Shown piece after piece: positions 55,825 to 64,000 of a DNA stretch of 64,000 nucleotides. The stretch spans positions 40,970-104,969 of the forward strand of contig DF239924.1 of assembly GCA_000507305.1 (NCBI GenBank), in the 5' to 3' direction. The translations under genes were made by a program, and so were the position numbers. The notes beneath the pieces were generated by a model, which was given only the letters and a program-made list of their open reading frames with translations, did no database searches and had not been told where the DNA came from. The stretch comes from Breviolum minutum Mf 1.05b.01 (taxonomy: Eukaryota; Sar; Dinophyceae; Suessiales; Symbiodiniaceae). The stretch's first letter is position 1, and each line of letters opens with the position of its first letter.

Positions 55825-55901
55825 GGGGTGAAAAATTCAGGCAGCAAGTTTGCTGTGTGAAAATTAATCCAGCCGAAGATGACCCCTTCAGGGGGAAATG
55901 A
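55825..55901 (+). CDS. Terminal exon, gene 8, frame uncertain
   Basis: After CGTCAG one frame reads GEKFRQQVCCVKINPAEDD, then PFRGK and TGA. Phase 0 would instead give GVKNSGSKFAV or, from ATTCAG, AASLLCEN. A gene end is likely either way. Confidence 0.45.
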
Positions 55902-56053
55902 ATTCCGAAGAGTTTTTGACCGTCCCTTTTATGAAACATCACCCTGCACCCTGGACTCTCTTTACTCCAAAAAATGGGGTTTCGTGGACAATGGATCTTC
56001 TAGGTGACAGAATGATGATTTAGAATTTATATATAATGCATGTTTTACTACAG

Positions 56054-56109
56054 AGGAAATACCGTACCCTCTTTGATAATCACCAACGCAACCCTTGGTA
56101 TACACGTTG
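56054..56109 (+). CDS. Exon, gene 9
   Basis: Acceptor CTACAG; consensus donor GTGAGT. RKYRTLFDNHQRNPWYTR. Confidence 0.6.
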
Positions 56110-57360
56110 GTGAGTGTACATGTTAACATTCATCATGTTTCCCTTTTTTTCGTCCGTAGATGGTGGTATATTTGCCCGCTATTACAGTAACGTTTATCAA
56201 ACAGCGGTAGTTAAGAGTAGCAGTAGCACATATATCTTTGTTTACAGCAATTTTCTCTGTATGTTGCCAGGTATGGTTAGGTTTCACATGTTTCCACATA
56301 GTTGTTCAAGGGAACTGAAACCCCCAGCCACCCATACTACTTCCATACCAGTGCCCAATCCCGAATCCCTTGGGGGTCCAAAACTCTTGCTGGGTCTCTG
56401 GCGAAATCCTGGGGTGTTGTTTGGTATATTTCGGGTGTGGCCCCAACACAAAGGTTCAGTTATTCCCAAAAAGGTACCTGTCATCCTGTCAAGGTCCAAG
56501 GTATATTTCCGGTCCCTAGATGGTGGCAACTCAAGAAATTTTTATTCTTACACCCCTGAAAACTAACATGGATACCCAAAATGATGGGCCTTGGTAAAGG
56601 TGGTTCCTTGTAAATATGGCCATTTTTGGTATCCATGTTAGTTTTCTGGGGTGTACCCCTGGGTTCAAGATGATCCAATTTGACGGTTCAGCTGGGTGGA
56701 CACCAACGGACCCACTTGATGAGGTGATGGTCCAAGAAGCCACCGGTGATCAGATGAAGGAGGCGTGCGGGTGGTCACGCGAGAACTTCAACCCGTGTGA
56801 CGTGACCCATGACCTCGGCATGGGCATCACCACATATGTTCATCACTTGGATTTGTTTACCCTCCCTGAAACTAACAGCTCGACGCCCTTGAAAATGGAT
56901 GGTTGGAAGATGAATTTCCTTTTGGAATGAACCATTTTCAGGGGCGAACTGTTAGTTTCAGCGATTTGTTTAGTTGCCCTAAGAATCACAGGACCCTGCG
57001 AAAAAGAGGGGTTTGGGTTTGGATGTGTTTTAAACGCAGGGGTCGACCCAGACATCTCCAAACCATCATGTCTGGAGATTTGAGGATTTTCAGGGTGGTG
57101 ATTTTTTTTTTGAATGGATACCATGAGTGGAATGAGATTCATCACCATCAAGCTCACCACCATTTGGGAGACTCGGAGGTGCTTTGACATATTTCTTATG
57201 TTCACCCCTTCTAACCTGGGGAAAATGATCCAATTTGACGATCATATTTTTCAAATGGGTTGGTTCAACCACCATTTGGGAGAATATTTTTGGATCACTG
57301 ACTTTCCATCCGCATCGAAGAGTCAGCGGAGATGAGGATTCCTTCAATCCGTTTGGCTGA
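56054..57360 (+). CDS. Gene 9 model (span), incomplete
   Basis: Exons at 56054, 56692 and 57283, with weaker ones between. The last carries a stop at 57358-57360. Phases do not all agree, so at least one exon is missing. No family is recognised. Confidence 0.35.
56169..56271 (+). CDS. Possible exon, gene 9
   Basis: Acceptor CCGTAG; donor GTATGG. GGIFARYYSNVYQTAVVKSS, then SSTYIFVYSNFLCMLP. The phase does not fit 56109. Confidence 0.35.
56550..56657. repeat. Family F element
   Basis: 'cacccctgaaaactaacatg' and 'tccatgttagttttctgggg'. One of the best copies. Confidence 0.85.
56692..56854 (+). CDS. Exon, gene 9, GC-rich
   Basis: Acceptor GTTCAG; donor GTTTAC. GWTPTDPLDEVMVQEATGDQ, MKEACGWSRENFNPCDVTHD, LGMGITTYVHHLD. 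53 full codons, well above background GC. No family is recognised. Confidence 0.65.
56859..56967. repeat. Family E element
   Basis: 'ccctccctgaaactaacagc' and 'ggggcgaactgttagtttca'. The type copy. Confidence 0.9.
57170..57280. repeat. Family C element
   Basis: 'ctcggaggtgctttgacat' and 'ggttggttcaaccaccattt' around 'gatccaatttgacgatcat'. Confidence 0.65.
57283..57360 (+). CDS. Terminal exon, gene 9
   Basis: Right after a family C element (GGGAG). NIFGSLTFHPHRRVSGDEDS, then FNPFG and TGA. A second frame ends SASKSQRR. Confidence 0.45.
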   Translation, partial: NIFGSLTFHPHRRVSGDEDSFNPFG

Positions 57361-57533
57361 CATGTCAGCTGATAGCTGACTCATGCAGATTTGTAATGCT
57401 CTCTCAGGAACTAAAAGCTAGCCCCTAAGTCGACACTAGAACAAAAAGACCTCGATGGAAAATGAAGCCGCAATATTCGATATACTCTGGGTAACTTAAT
57501 AAGTGATTTTGGCGAGTGATTTCGGCTTGCCAG

Positions 57534-57608
57534 CTGGAATTTTCAAGAAACTCGACGCGGTGGCTACGTATGGAAAAATGCGAAGGGACACGTTCTTTCA
57601 ACCTCCAG
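57534..57608 (+). CDS. Candidate exon, gene 10
   Basis: Acceptor TGCCAG; donor GTATTT. Frames LEFSRNSTRWLRMEKCEG and GIFKKLDAVATYGKMRRD are both open. The first stays open to about 57693. Confidence 0.45.
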
Positions 57609-60600
57609 GTATTTGAAACTTCCCAAGTCATTTCCAACTCATTGGACCAAGGCAGAGATATTTTTGTTCGGCCGGGCAAATCGGGCTCCAACATTACTAC
57701 TTGGATGTCCCAGGAAGTTAGTAAAGGCTTAGTAAATGGCTTATAACCTGCTTAGATATGGGATACATTTGGGTTATAACCCAGCTACTCAGTTACTAAC
57801 CTTTTACTAACTTCCTGGGACATCCAAGTACCATACATTTGAGCAGTGACTGGTAACCTTGGTTACTTGCTGTATATGAGAGATGAAATCCCACCCAATT
57901 CGACAGGGCCGTCATGAAGTGATTGGGCCAAGGGTCTTGACCGGTGCTCAGCCTTGCCATATTACCATTCCTCCCATAATCATCGTAATCACGGTTCAGT
58001 GGAAATGATTGTATTTGAAAGGCATCTACTACACTCCGGTAAGCTAACATAACTGGCATGAAGATGTATTTCCATCCGTGAAAATGGGGGATATTCCAGC
58101 CAGCTATGTTCGTTTACCAGAGGCTATCCATGATTATGGGAGGTCGGGTACCCTGCAGGGAACGATCAGCATATCCCCTACCAGTGATGATGTCCCGAAC
58201 TTAAAATGGATCGTTTGCTGGAAATTACCCTACCACCCAGGACCCATGAATGGTTGACGAGTGTATATTTTCCTATTACCCACATGCCTGGTTCATTTTC
58301 ATGGTAAATTAACAGGTGAATATACCGTTCGTCCCACGATTTCCTATGGGATACATTTCCCCCAACTGAAACCGGGTGACTCGTTGGAACCAGACAGAAC
58401 AGTTCCCTGAAGATTTGCCGAACTTGCCCCCAAAAGAACTCTGAATGGTCTTCCAAAATGGCGGTTTCCAAAAATAGGGGTACCCCCAAATCATCCATTT
58501 TCATAGGGTTTTCCATTATAAATCATCCATTTTTGGGTATCCCTATTTTTGGAAACCCCTAAATAGGTTTCCCCCCTTTAAACGTGTGGCACTTTCACGG
58601 GACACCACACCCTGCAGTCCTTGCCGCACAACCCGGTGGAAAACCTCGAGGCTGAAGAAGCCAAAACGCGCTTGAAGGCCATCGAAAGCATCGTGCAGAG
58701 CACGTTTGGGAAGCCCAAAAGACCGAGGAACGCGACCCGTTTTTTTCACTTGGATGGAGGAGAAAATAGCTGAATATGGTTTAAACAAAAACGGCCCAGT
58801 GGTGGGTGTTTGCTTGTTTGTTTTGTTTGTTTTGTTTGTTTGTTTGGTTGTTTGTTTGTTTGTTTTGTTTGTTTGTTTGGTTGTTTGTTTGTTTGTTTGT
58901 TTGTTTGCTTCTTTGTTTCTTTTCCGGCCTCTTGTTAGGTGGTGGTCTAATTCTGCAACATTTTCCGTGAACTGTTAAGCTTCCATACTGTGTTTTTGTT
59001 CGATGTTAACACAACCCAACCCTTTTAGACCGTTTTGGTTTTGTTTCAATTGTTTCAACATTTACTGTAACATGAAAACACTTCCAACGTTTCCCAGCCG
59101 CTAAAAACCACCGTTAAAACCCCTGGGCTTTTTTTTGGAATTCCTACGCTCTGAGCTTTTGAGGCATGCAAGCATTGCAGCCATCCGTTTGAAAGCACAA
59201 AGCTTAAGTGCAAAAGTGCAGGAGGTGGGCCTGTCACTGAGCACTGATGCAAAATTCTTCGGGCGGTGGCCGTTTTTTTTTTTCGTTTGGTGTTGGGGGC
59301 AAAAAAAAACATGTCAAAGATGAAATACAAAGTAATACATCTTAAAAATGTTACTAGCCATGTTATGTGGGGATTATTTCATAAGGCAGTATATATAAGG
59401 ATCCCTTTTAAAACCACCCGTCGGATGACTCAAAGAAGTGCGCCCGGGTGGAGAAACTCCAAGGTGAAAGCGTCCCCAAAACAACGAAGGGAATCCAACA
59501 CATCGAACTGAAAAAAACCTTTACCAACAGGCTTTTTAAAGCCAGGATTCCGAATTCATAGTTCCGAAAAGGGGGATTGGTTGGGGTGTGCGTACTACGG
59601 GTGTGTTGTAATTTCCTTGGGAACCGAGTTCGGGGGTGAAAAATCTCATGGATTTCTGTAAGCTTCGTTTCACCCCATGAAACCAGGTGAAGTTTCCGAG
59701 ATGTTCATTTTTTTGGGGAAAACCACATGTCAGGGTTTGCGTAATACATCATCTTTAGGGCTGCAATGAAAGCAATCCACCTGCGATGGAAAAAATGGGG
59801 AAACTTCATCGCAAACCATGCATGTTTTTCCAAGAAACGTTTTAAGATTGAGAAATAAATGGGAAACCATGTGTAGTCCAGTTTTTGATTTCATTTTTTT
59901 TGCTTTTGACCCATTTGCTTTGAGCTTCCCTGAAAGAAGCAACAACAAAACAACAACAAAACATAATCATGCACAACAAAAAAATCACAACATGTTTACC
60001 CAACCCAACCATTTTTAAAACTTTACGTTTTTTCCTTGGTCGAAACCTTCGGGTTTTTTTTAACCATCCGGACGGGAGGAGGATCAGATTGTGGAGGCCA
60101 CGGGCAAAGAACTCCAAGTTTCTCGGTTCGTAACGATCCGTCCATCGGTGACCTTGCGGCTGAAAAAAGCCCTCCAGGGAACTAACATGCAACATATCCC
60201 CCCAAAAAGTCGACACTGTTGAGTCGATGATTTTCCGAAGTTCCCGTTTGGTGGGATATTTGATCGTTTCTTGGAGGGTAGATTTTTTTTTGGGGTGATA
60301 CATAAACAAAGAGAAACTTGGGGGGTGGTTTCCGTGAGCTGGGGCTATCTCCAATATTGAGCGCCGATTCTCCCCCAACTTGCCACCTTTTGGAATATGT
60401 TTTTTCGCGCCGTTCTTTAACTACCCTATGATATTGGGGGAGCGAGAATGGTCGCCTCAGGGGTGATGTATTTTCCAAAGAAATCATCAGCGTGATAGAA
60501 CCTTTTCGAAACGTCAAAATCACGGCGAAATTAACTTCTTTGCACAGGACCATTAAATCTAACTGGTGGTTTCAAACATTTTTATTTTCACCCCTATTTG

Positions 60601-63517
60601 GGGAAATGATCCAATTTGACGAATATTTTTCAAATGGGTTGAAACCACCAACGAGAAATGTATTGTCTCTAACAAGTTGCTATTGGGAAACAAACTCCTT
60701 GTCCCTTCCCCAAAGGGGGTCTCTCTACCTGGTCACTGGTTCTTGTCTAAGTTTTCTCCATTGGACAAAATGAATCCATTGAATCCCCTGCCTGCCACCG
60801 CACCTATATATGATATATATATATATTTCCTGCACTAGTTGCATTCCCTAGAACCCAGCAGCATGCGCCCCTGAAAATAGGCCCAAACGCCTGATCTTCC
60901 AACCATCTAAATCTAAATTTTCTGGTGCCTTTTGCTGTTAGTTCTAGGGAAGATTCAACTAGTTCACCCAAGTTCACCTGGGGGTAGCTCTTGAGCTCCC
61001 TATCATGAAGGCATTTTTAGAAAAAGATGAGGATTGAAGTGTTGGAATGGAATCAAATTTGAATAAGTTGAATCAACTGGTGACCCATAGTATCCTATGG
61101 TTTGGAGCCTACCTAAACCTTGTGACACAGGGAAAATCATCATCACGTTTTGCATCGTCGGGATGCTTTATTAAGAACATGATCCACTGTGAACCAGTGT
61201 TTTGGCAGAACCCAACCACTGGTACATTTATCTACATTGTACCAATAAACATCAACGAAATGCAGGTAACACAATGCCATTTTTCCATCCATGCATGCTT
61301 CACTGGGTCCGTGATTTTGCCACGACTCAACCAGTTACAAGGTCCCTCCGCAACTGGAAAAAAACCATCGGACCGTAACTCTTGGGTGAAGTGGTAACCT
61401 TCCACCGAGCGTCACTTTCACCATTCGACAGGAAAGGTTTTTTTCAAAGAAAAACCACAAGAACCGCCCGAAACTTTCCGAAATTTACGCAAGCTTATTT
61501 TATGAACAAAAAATTTGGACAGCGGTACATGAACTATCGGAGAAGCCTTGGTTTTTTTTGTCAGATGACTTTATACAACATCTCTACCAGGTGATTCAAA
61601 GTGACCTTTTCATCACCTATTTAGAGGTCACTTAACCATTGAAAAGGGTCACTTATATAACCATCCCAAAAAGGTCACAAAGAATTGCCAGGTATGCACT
61701 TTTTTTTGTGTTTCTCCATTTTGCTTGACGTTTTTTTTTCCAAACAACTTTAGGCCTTGGCAGCTAAGAGCGAACTCCAAGACTTGTTACTGCGGAAGGT
61801 GGGAATCCCCTGAACCTGTTTCAGCTTGTTGTTGGGGTCATTGAAATGGGACCCATTTTGGGGGAATCAAACAATACACAATAATACACATCTATGGTAA
61901 TTTTGAGGCATTTCCCCTTATAACAATGCATTTTTGGGTTGGTAATATAATGACACCTGTTGTATTTCTGATTCCCTGGTCGGTTGTAGGTTGAAAACGA
62001 TTGGACATCAGTTTTTTTTGTGTTGCAATCAAATCCAAAAAAATCAAACAAATGCAGTAGCAGGGTGTGAAATTTTTTGAGAATGCTAGGGGAGCCGAGA
62101 ATTCTTTTGAAGATGCAGTCTGGAACGTGTTGTTGTGGTTTTTCCTGGAGAAATCTGTTTGGAAACTGGAGAAAAAGAAACCTAACAGTTGGGTGACCCC
62201 AATTTCAATTCAAAATTTTGGGGCCAACAAGTAGAGTGTTTTTTGCTGCTCACGTGGAGTTAGAAAAACCTCCCAATTTTCCCTTCTTGGAAACTTTGAT
62301 GGTCGGAATTTTGTGGGTTTCCTTGAAAGGGTCTGAGGGAAGGTTCCACGGTTGTTTTGGGGAAGCTTCCAGATTCAAGTCGTGGGAAGGTTCCAGATAA
62401 AACTCTCCTTAATGGTAAACGAGCCCACATAAAAGGGGTTGGGGTTTTTGGCGACGGTAATAGGGGTTTTTTGCTACAGTGGGTTGGTTAGGGGGTTTTT
62501 TGCGACGGTGCTACCTGGGGAGGGTTTTTTGCGACAGTTCCACGGGGTTTTTTTGCGACGGTGCCGGCTTGCCGGGGGTTTTTTGCAACAGTCCCACGGG
62601 GGTTTTTTGCGACGGTGCCGGCTTGCCGGGGGTTTTTTGCATCAGTCCCACGGAGGTTTTTTGCATCAGTTTTCACGTCCAGACAAGGCAACTTTAAAAC
62701 AACAAAAATTACAGCTGGAAAACTTCGGTTTTTCGGTATTTCCTCATATTCCTGGAGCTNCGACCGTCGCAAAAAACCCCCTAACCAACCTACTGTAGCA
62801 AAAAACCCCGGTTACCGACGCAAAAAACCCGAAGCCCCACATAAAATTCCGGAAATTCGGAATTTGGTTTCTATAGCCATCCATTTTTGGATCTGAACAT
62901 ATCAACCAGGTTGCGGCAAAGTTACAAGAAGCAAACCAACATGTTTTTCTTTCGGGTGAAACAGTTTGGTTCGAAAAAATCCGGTAAACTCACCAGTTGG
63001 TGTGGTGAATATCTACCATCATGTACACGTTTTTCTACATTCCCAGGTGGTTGGCCTTGGGATTTCTGAAGCATCAACGTTTGTCAGTTTTGACCACCAT
63101 TCACCATCCAGCAGCTTCTGCCTGGTCCATAAACTTCCCAGGCGTTGTCCTCAGCAGAGCAAGCGCGACAGTTGGTGCTGAATCGAGCTTTTGAGAAGTC
63201 GGGAGCTACCAGTTGGGCTGTAAAAATGGGGGGTGCCAGGTGGGCCCCGTGCCCTCGTCAGGGGGCCGGTAGGGTTACTGGTTATAACCCTCCATTATCA
63301 TGGCCGAAAATAGCAACTGGGTAACTGGGGAACCTCCACTTTATGACTGGGGCCCGGGGGCAGAAACACACACACACACAATTTAATGCACACCACAGAC
63401 ATCATGAAAACTTACTCCCCAGCCCACCAACCGTCAAAATGTCCGGGTCTAGTGACCAGAGATGATTGCCCTCTCAACCACTAGGTCCTGGAAGAACTTC
63501 GGCTTTCAGACCTCACC
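57534..63517 (+). CDS. Gene 10 model: helical protein running off the right edge (span)
   Basis: Ten exons from 58618 to 63517 (58618, 59156, 59436, 60079, 61068, 61432, 61754, 62910, 63142, 63485) can all be read phase 0 to 0, using GC donors at the first and at 63205. A candidate earlier exon lies at 57534. The product is mostly helix, with Gln/Glu/Lys/Ala coil segments and one more hydrophobic exon. No domain is recognised. No stop is seen, so the gene continues. Confidence 0.55.
57699..57831. repeat. Family H element
   Basis: 'ctacttggatgtcccaggaa' and 'cttcctgggacatccaagta'. A near-perfect fold-back. Confidence 0.9.
57909..58007 (+). CDS. Possible exon, strand and frame uncertain
   Basis: After TCGACAG the frame reads GRHEVIGPRVLTGAQPCHIT, then a hydrophobic run and TGA. 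The - strand (NRDYDDYGRNGNMARLSTG) looks equally coding. Confidence 0.25.
58028..58127. repeat. Family D element
   Basis: 'cactccggtaagctaacata' and 'gctatgttcgtttaccagag'. Confidence 0.75.
58225..58327. repeat. Family M element
   Basis: 'accctaccacccaggaccca' and 'tttcatggtaaattaacagg', with 'tgaatggttgacgagtg' inside. Confidence 0.5.
58461..58565. repeat. Family B element, reverse orientation
   Basis: 'gcggtttccaaaaatagggg' and 'ctatttttggaaaccccta'; interior 'ccattataaatcatccattt'. Confidence 0.8.
58618..58731 (+). CDS. Exon, gene 10
   Basis: Acceptor CTGCAG. SLPHNPVENLEAEEAKTRLK, then AIESIVQSTFGKPKRPRN. A GC donor gives phase 0. A GT donor at 58739, or reading on to a TGA near 58769, are alternatives. 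Confidence 0.7.
58801..58920. repeat. GTTT-type tetranucleotide repeat
   Basis: Imperfect GTTT with GTTTT and GGTT variants. Confidence 0.92.
59156..59224 (+). CDS. Exon, gene 10
   Basis: Acceptor TCTGAG; donor GTGGGC. Phase 0 to 0, LLRHASIAAIRLKAQSLSAK then VQE. A second frame reads FEACKHCSHPFESTKLKCKS, with a Cys/His pattern, and cannot be dismissed on sequence alone. Confidence 0.55.
59436..59471 (+). CDS. Exon, gene 10
   Basis: Acceptor TCAAAG; donor GTCCCC; KCARVEKLQGES, phase 0 to 0. An earlier GT donor at 59464 would break the phase. Confidence 0.45.
60079..60129 (+). CDS. Exon, gene 10
   Basis: Acceptor ACGGGAG; donor GTAACG; EDQIVEATGKELQVSRF, phase 0 to 0. The frame stays open (VTIRPSVTLRLKKALQ). 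Confidence 0.6.
60548..60565 (+). CDS. Possible micro-exon before a family C element
   Basis: Between GCACAG and GTGGTT; TIKSN. The donor is the element's own first bases. It breaks the gene 10 phase chain. Confidence 0.25.
60561..60656. repeat. Family C element
   Basis: 'ctggtggtttcaaacatttt' and 'gggttgaaaccaccaacgag'. A short, clean copy. Confidence 0.9.
60842..60955. repeat. Family E element
   Basis: 'ccctagaacccagcagcatg' and 'ttttgctgttagttctaggg'. Confidence 0.7.
61068..61265 (+). CDS. Exon, gene 10, hydrophobic
   Basis: Acceptor AATAAG; donor GTAACA; 66 codons, phase 0 to 0. LNQLVTHSILWFGAYLNLVT, QGKSSSRFASSGCFIKNMIH, CEPVFWQNPTTGTFIYIVPI, NINEMQ. Confidence 0.55.
61432..61590 (+). 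CDS. Exon, gene 10
   Basis: Acceptor CGACAG; the donor GTGATT is the end of a reversed family G element. 53 codons, phase 0 to 0. ERFFSKKNHKNRPKLSEIYA, SLFYEQKIWTAVHELSEKPW, FFLSDDFIQHLYQ. A second frame (ARNFPKFTQAYFMNKKFG) is open but misfits both sides. Confidence 0.65.
61587..61695. repeat. Family G element, reverse orientation, supplying a donor
   Basis: 'ccaggtgattcaaagtgacc' and 'aaagaattgccaggta'. GT at 61591 opens the intron. Confidence 0.8.
61754..61798 (+). CDS. Exon, gene 10, helical
   Basis: Acceptor CTTTAG; donor GTGGGA; phase 0 to 0, ALAAKSELQDLLLRK. Confidence 0.7.
61840..61965. repeat. Family N element
   Basis: 'gggggaatcaaacaatacac', 'tttgaggcatttcccctt' and 'gggttggtaatataatgaca'. 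Confidence 0.6.
62435..62840. repeat. Fold-back element with internal tandem repeats
   Basis: The left arm contains 'ttttttgctacagtgggttg' and 'ggttagggggttttttgcg'. The right arm is its inverse ('cgcaaaaaaccccctaacc', 'caacctactgtagcaaaaaa'). Between lie several units of 'gttttttgcgacggtgccgg' and 'gttttttgcaacagtcccac', about 55 bp per pair. One N at 62760. Confidence 0.85.
62910..62942 (+). CDS. Exon, gene 10, helical
   Basis: Acceptor AACCAG; donor GTTTTT; phase 0 to 0, VAAKLQEANQH. Confidence 0.65.
62990..63079. repeat. Family A element (right part)
   Basis: 'aggtggttggccttgggatt' and 'tctgaagcatcaacg'. Confidence 0.65.
63142..63204 (+). CDS. Exon, gene 10, helical
   Basis: Acceptor TCCCAG. 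ALSSAEQARQLVLNRAFEKS then G; a GC donor keeps phase 0. GT donors at 63198 and 63212 would not. Confidence 0.6.
63485..63517 (+). CDS. Exon, gene 10
   Basis: Acceptor CACTAG; donor GTCCTA; phase 0 to 0, VLEELRLSDLT. The frame stays open to about 63641 (LKTPDGISMQAEPNYIEPTK), so a later donor is possible. Confidence 0.55.
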
Positions 63518-63832
63518 GTCCTAAAAACCCCAGATGGAATTTCCATGCAGGCAGAGCCAAATTATATAGAGCCAACAAAAATCATGCACGTCCACGAAAC
63601 ACAAACCCAACCTTTTCCCAACCGAACTTCCCCCAAAGGTTGCGGTCCAGTGATTTTTGAAAAAGCGTTGTAGGATTTTGTGCCCTTTCTAGTCTTTTGC
63701 GTTGGCAGCTGTTTTCATTTTTCTCGGTGTTTTTGATTTCCAAAATGCTATTTATAGATTCCCGAAAAAATCCAGTGCGGTGAAATCACCAATACCCAAA
63801 CGACAAACAACCAGCCGTTTGGGTTGGGAAAA

Positions 63833-63946
63833 ATACTAGGTGGTGGCAACTCAAATATTTTTTATATTCACCCCGAAAATGGGGGAAGATGAACCCATTT
63901 TGACTTACACATATTTTTGAGATGGGTTGGTTCAACCACCAACCAG
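63833..63946. repeat. Family C element
   Basis: 'ctaggtggtggcaactcaaa' and 'tggttcaaccaccaaccaga'. Confidence 0.85.
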
Positions 63947-64000
63947 AATAATGTTCGTCACACGTCCAAAAACACATCCAAAACTGGCGTTTCAAATCCG

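Noticed and set aside
61190-61260. WW-like segment (FWQNPTTGTFIYIVP)
   Set aside because: The aromatic and proline spacing does not match the family closely enough.
62446-62690. CRISPR-like array
   Set aside because: Repeat units are directly joined and variable, with no unique spacers, and lie inside a fold-back element in a eukaryotic intron.

Overview
The window reads as nuclear DNA of a dinoflagellate. This is inferred from the sequence only; no species can be named. The signs are: very short exons (about 16 to 200 bases) in long AT-richer introns; acceptors that are usually AG followed by G; donors that are mostly GT but often GC; every convincing exon on the + strand; a decayed IS1595/Merlin-type transposase copy of a kind I associate with dinoflagellate genomes; and two degenerate matches to the dinoflagellate spliced leader just upstream of that copy. 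No bacterial operon, rRNA, tRNA or CRISPR array is visible.

Layout. 1-18658: one long gene (or two), first a run of Arg/Glu-rich coiled-coil exons, then from about 10.5 kb a phase-consistent chain carrying a perfect Nudix box and ending in a stop at 18658. 19050-21879: a small acidic helical gene with a stop at 21879. 22280-24700: basic and nuclear-looking exons, interrupted by a GC-richer, repeat-free block (24700-27125) holding the transposase pseudogene. 28150-40413: a long helical, partly acidic gene ending at 40413. 41708-47629: a 12-exon gene whose reading phase agrees at every junction I checked and which carries a paired-cysteine region. 47976-53107, 53422-54190, 55618-55901 and 56054-57360: shorter genes or gene ends. 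57534-63517 and beyond: a helical gene running off the right edge.

Between the exons most of the DNA consists of at least 14 families of short (about 70-260 bp) elements with terminal inverted repeats. Several begin or end exactly at a splice site, so they behave like introners: transposable elements that bring their own GT/GC and AG. Microsatellites (GAT, GTT, GTTT/GTTC, ATATC, GT) fill further stretches. There is a 46-base N run at 10198-10243 and single Ns at 7417 and 62760.

Limits. Exons were called by eye from splice signals, phase continuity and amino-acid character. In many places two or three frames are open, and long chance ORFs are common here. Joins between exons and gene boundaries are therefore inferences, and transcript data would settle them.
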